DNA from: Maribacter sp.
GTDB taxonomy: Bacteria; Bacteroidota; Bacteroidia; Flavobacteriales; Flavobacteriaceae
Assembly: GCA_018679695.1 (NCBI GenBank)
Contig: JAHHKH010000063.1
Coordinates: 1-13,911, forward strand
Direction of reading: 5' to 3'
Length of the DNA stretch: 13,911 bases
Position 1 is the first letter of the stretch. Each line of letters starts with the position of its first letter. The notes beneath the pieces were generated by a model, which was not told the DNA's origin, made no database searches, and saw only the letters and a program-made list of their open reading frames with translations. The position numbers and the translations under genes are program-made. Positions 13,876-13,911 of this stretch are shown here, in pieces.

Positions 13876-13911
13876 TCGTAGGCTTCAATGATACCGGATC
13901 TGAATTAACAC
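13863..13911. repeat. Perfect 15-base inverted repeat inside the susD reading frame
   Basis: Arms GTGTTAATTCAGATC (13863-13877) and GATCTGAATTAACAC (13897-13911) are exact reverse complements, separated by 19 bases. The right arm ends at the last base of the window and may continue. In the given orientation the susD frame meets a TGA at 13885-13887. With the segment reversed, the frame is open to the edge and reads VGFNDTGSELTR into the conserved RIDFMGG. This fits either an invertible segment or a fold-back join at a contig end. Confidence 0.75.

Overview
The window looks like chromosomal DNA from a marine-type flavobacterium (Bacteroidota, Flavobacteriaceae). The DNA is AT-rich. No Shine-Dalgarno sequences stand out before the starts. 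Several genes are preceded by perfect TAnnTTTG boxes, the Bacteroidota -7 element. The gene content also fits: a SusD-family lipoprotein, many secreted proteins and lipoproteins, a DUF5723-type outer-membrane protein, and a rhomboid protease with an acidic tail. There are no tRNAs, rRNAs, CRISPR arrays, transposases or phage genes that I can see.

Left part, 1-5330 (housekeeping plus envelope). The last codons of an upstream gene overlap the start of a DUF5723-type outer-membrane protein gene (74-1507). A conserved secreted protein of unknown function (1520-2371) follows 12 bases later. These two + strand genes converge on rarA (2368-3645, minus). Divergent from rarA is a rhomboid intramembrane protease (3800-4549), which converges on rlmB (4546-5283, minus). 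Both convergent pairs share the same 4-base CTAA in which the two stop codons overlap.

Middle and right part, 5331-13911, all on the minus strand (so transcription runs right to left). First comes a 5'-truncated SusD/RagB-family gene at the window edge, then a lipoprotein with a GDGW-type C-terminal domain, then a strong intrinsic terminator. A roughly 340-base non-coding gap follows. After it come an arylsulfotransferase-like lipoprotein, a very large (1116 aa) FG-GAP/VCBS plus ASPIC/UnbV lipoprotein, and a small secreted protein, ending at another intrinsic terminator just before rlmB. A partner SusC/TonB-dependent transporter is expected just beyond the right edge. I infer a surface uptake and processing locus: SusD and its lipoprotein would bind substrate, and the two large lipoproteins would act on or scaffold it outside the cell. 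The substrate is unknown, and there are no glycoside hydrolases or peptidases to indicate it.

The most notable signal is at the right end. A perfect 15-base inverted repeat (13863-13877 and 13897-13911) flanks 19 bases inside the SusD coding sequence. As given, this segment puts an in-frame TGA upstream of the conserved ELTR motif. If the segment is turned round, the reading frame opens and gives a SusD-like sequence (VGFNDTGSELTR). This is either a DNA-inversion site inside a susD gene or a fold-back artefact at a contig end; the sequence alone cannot decide.
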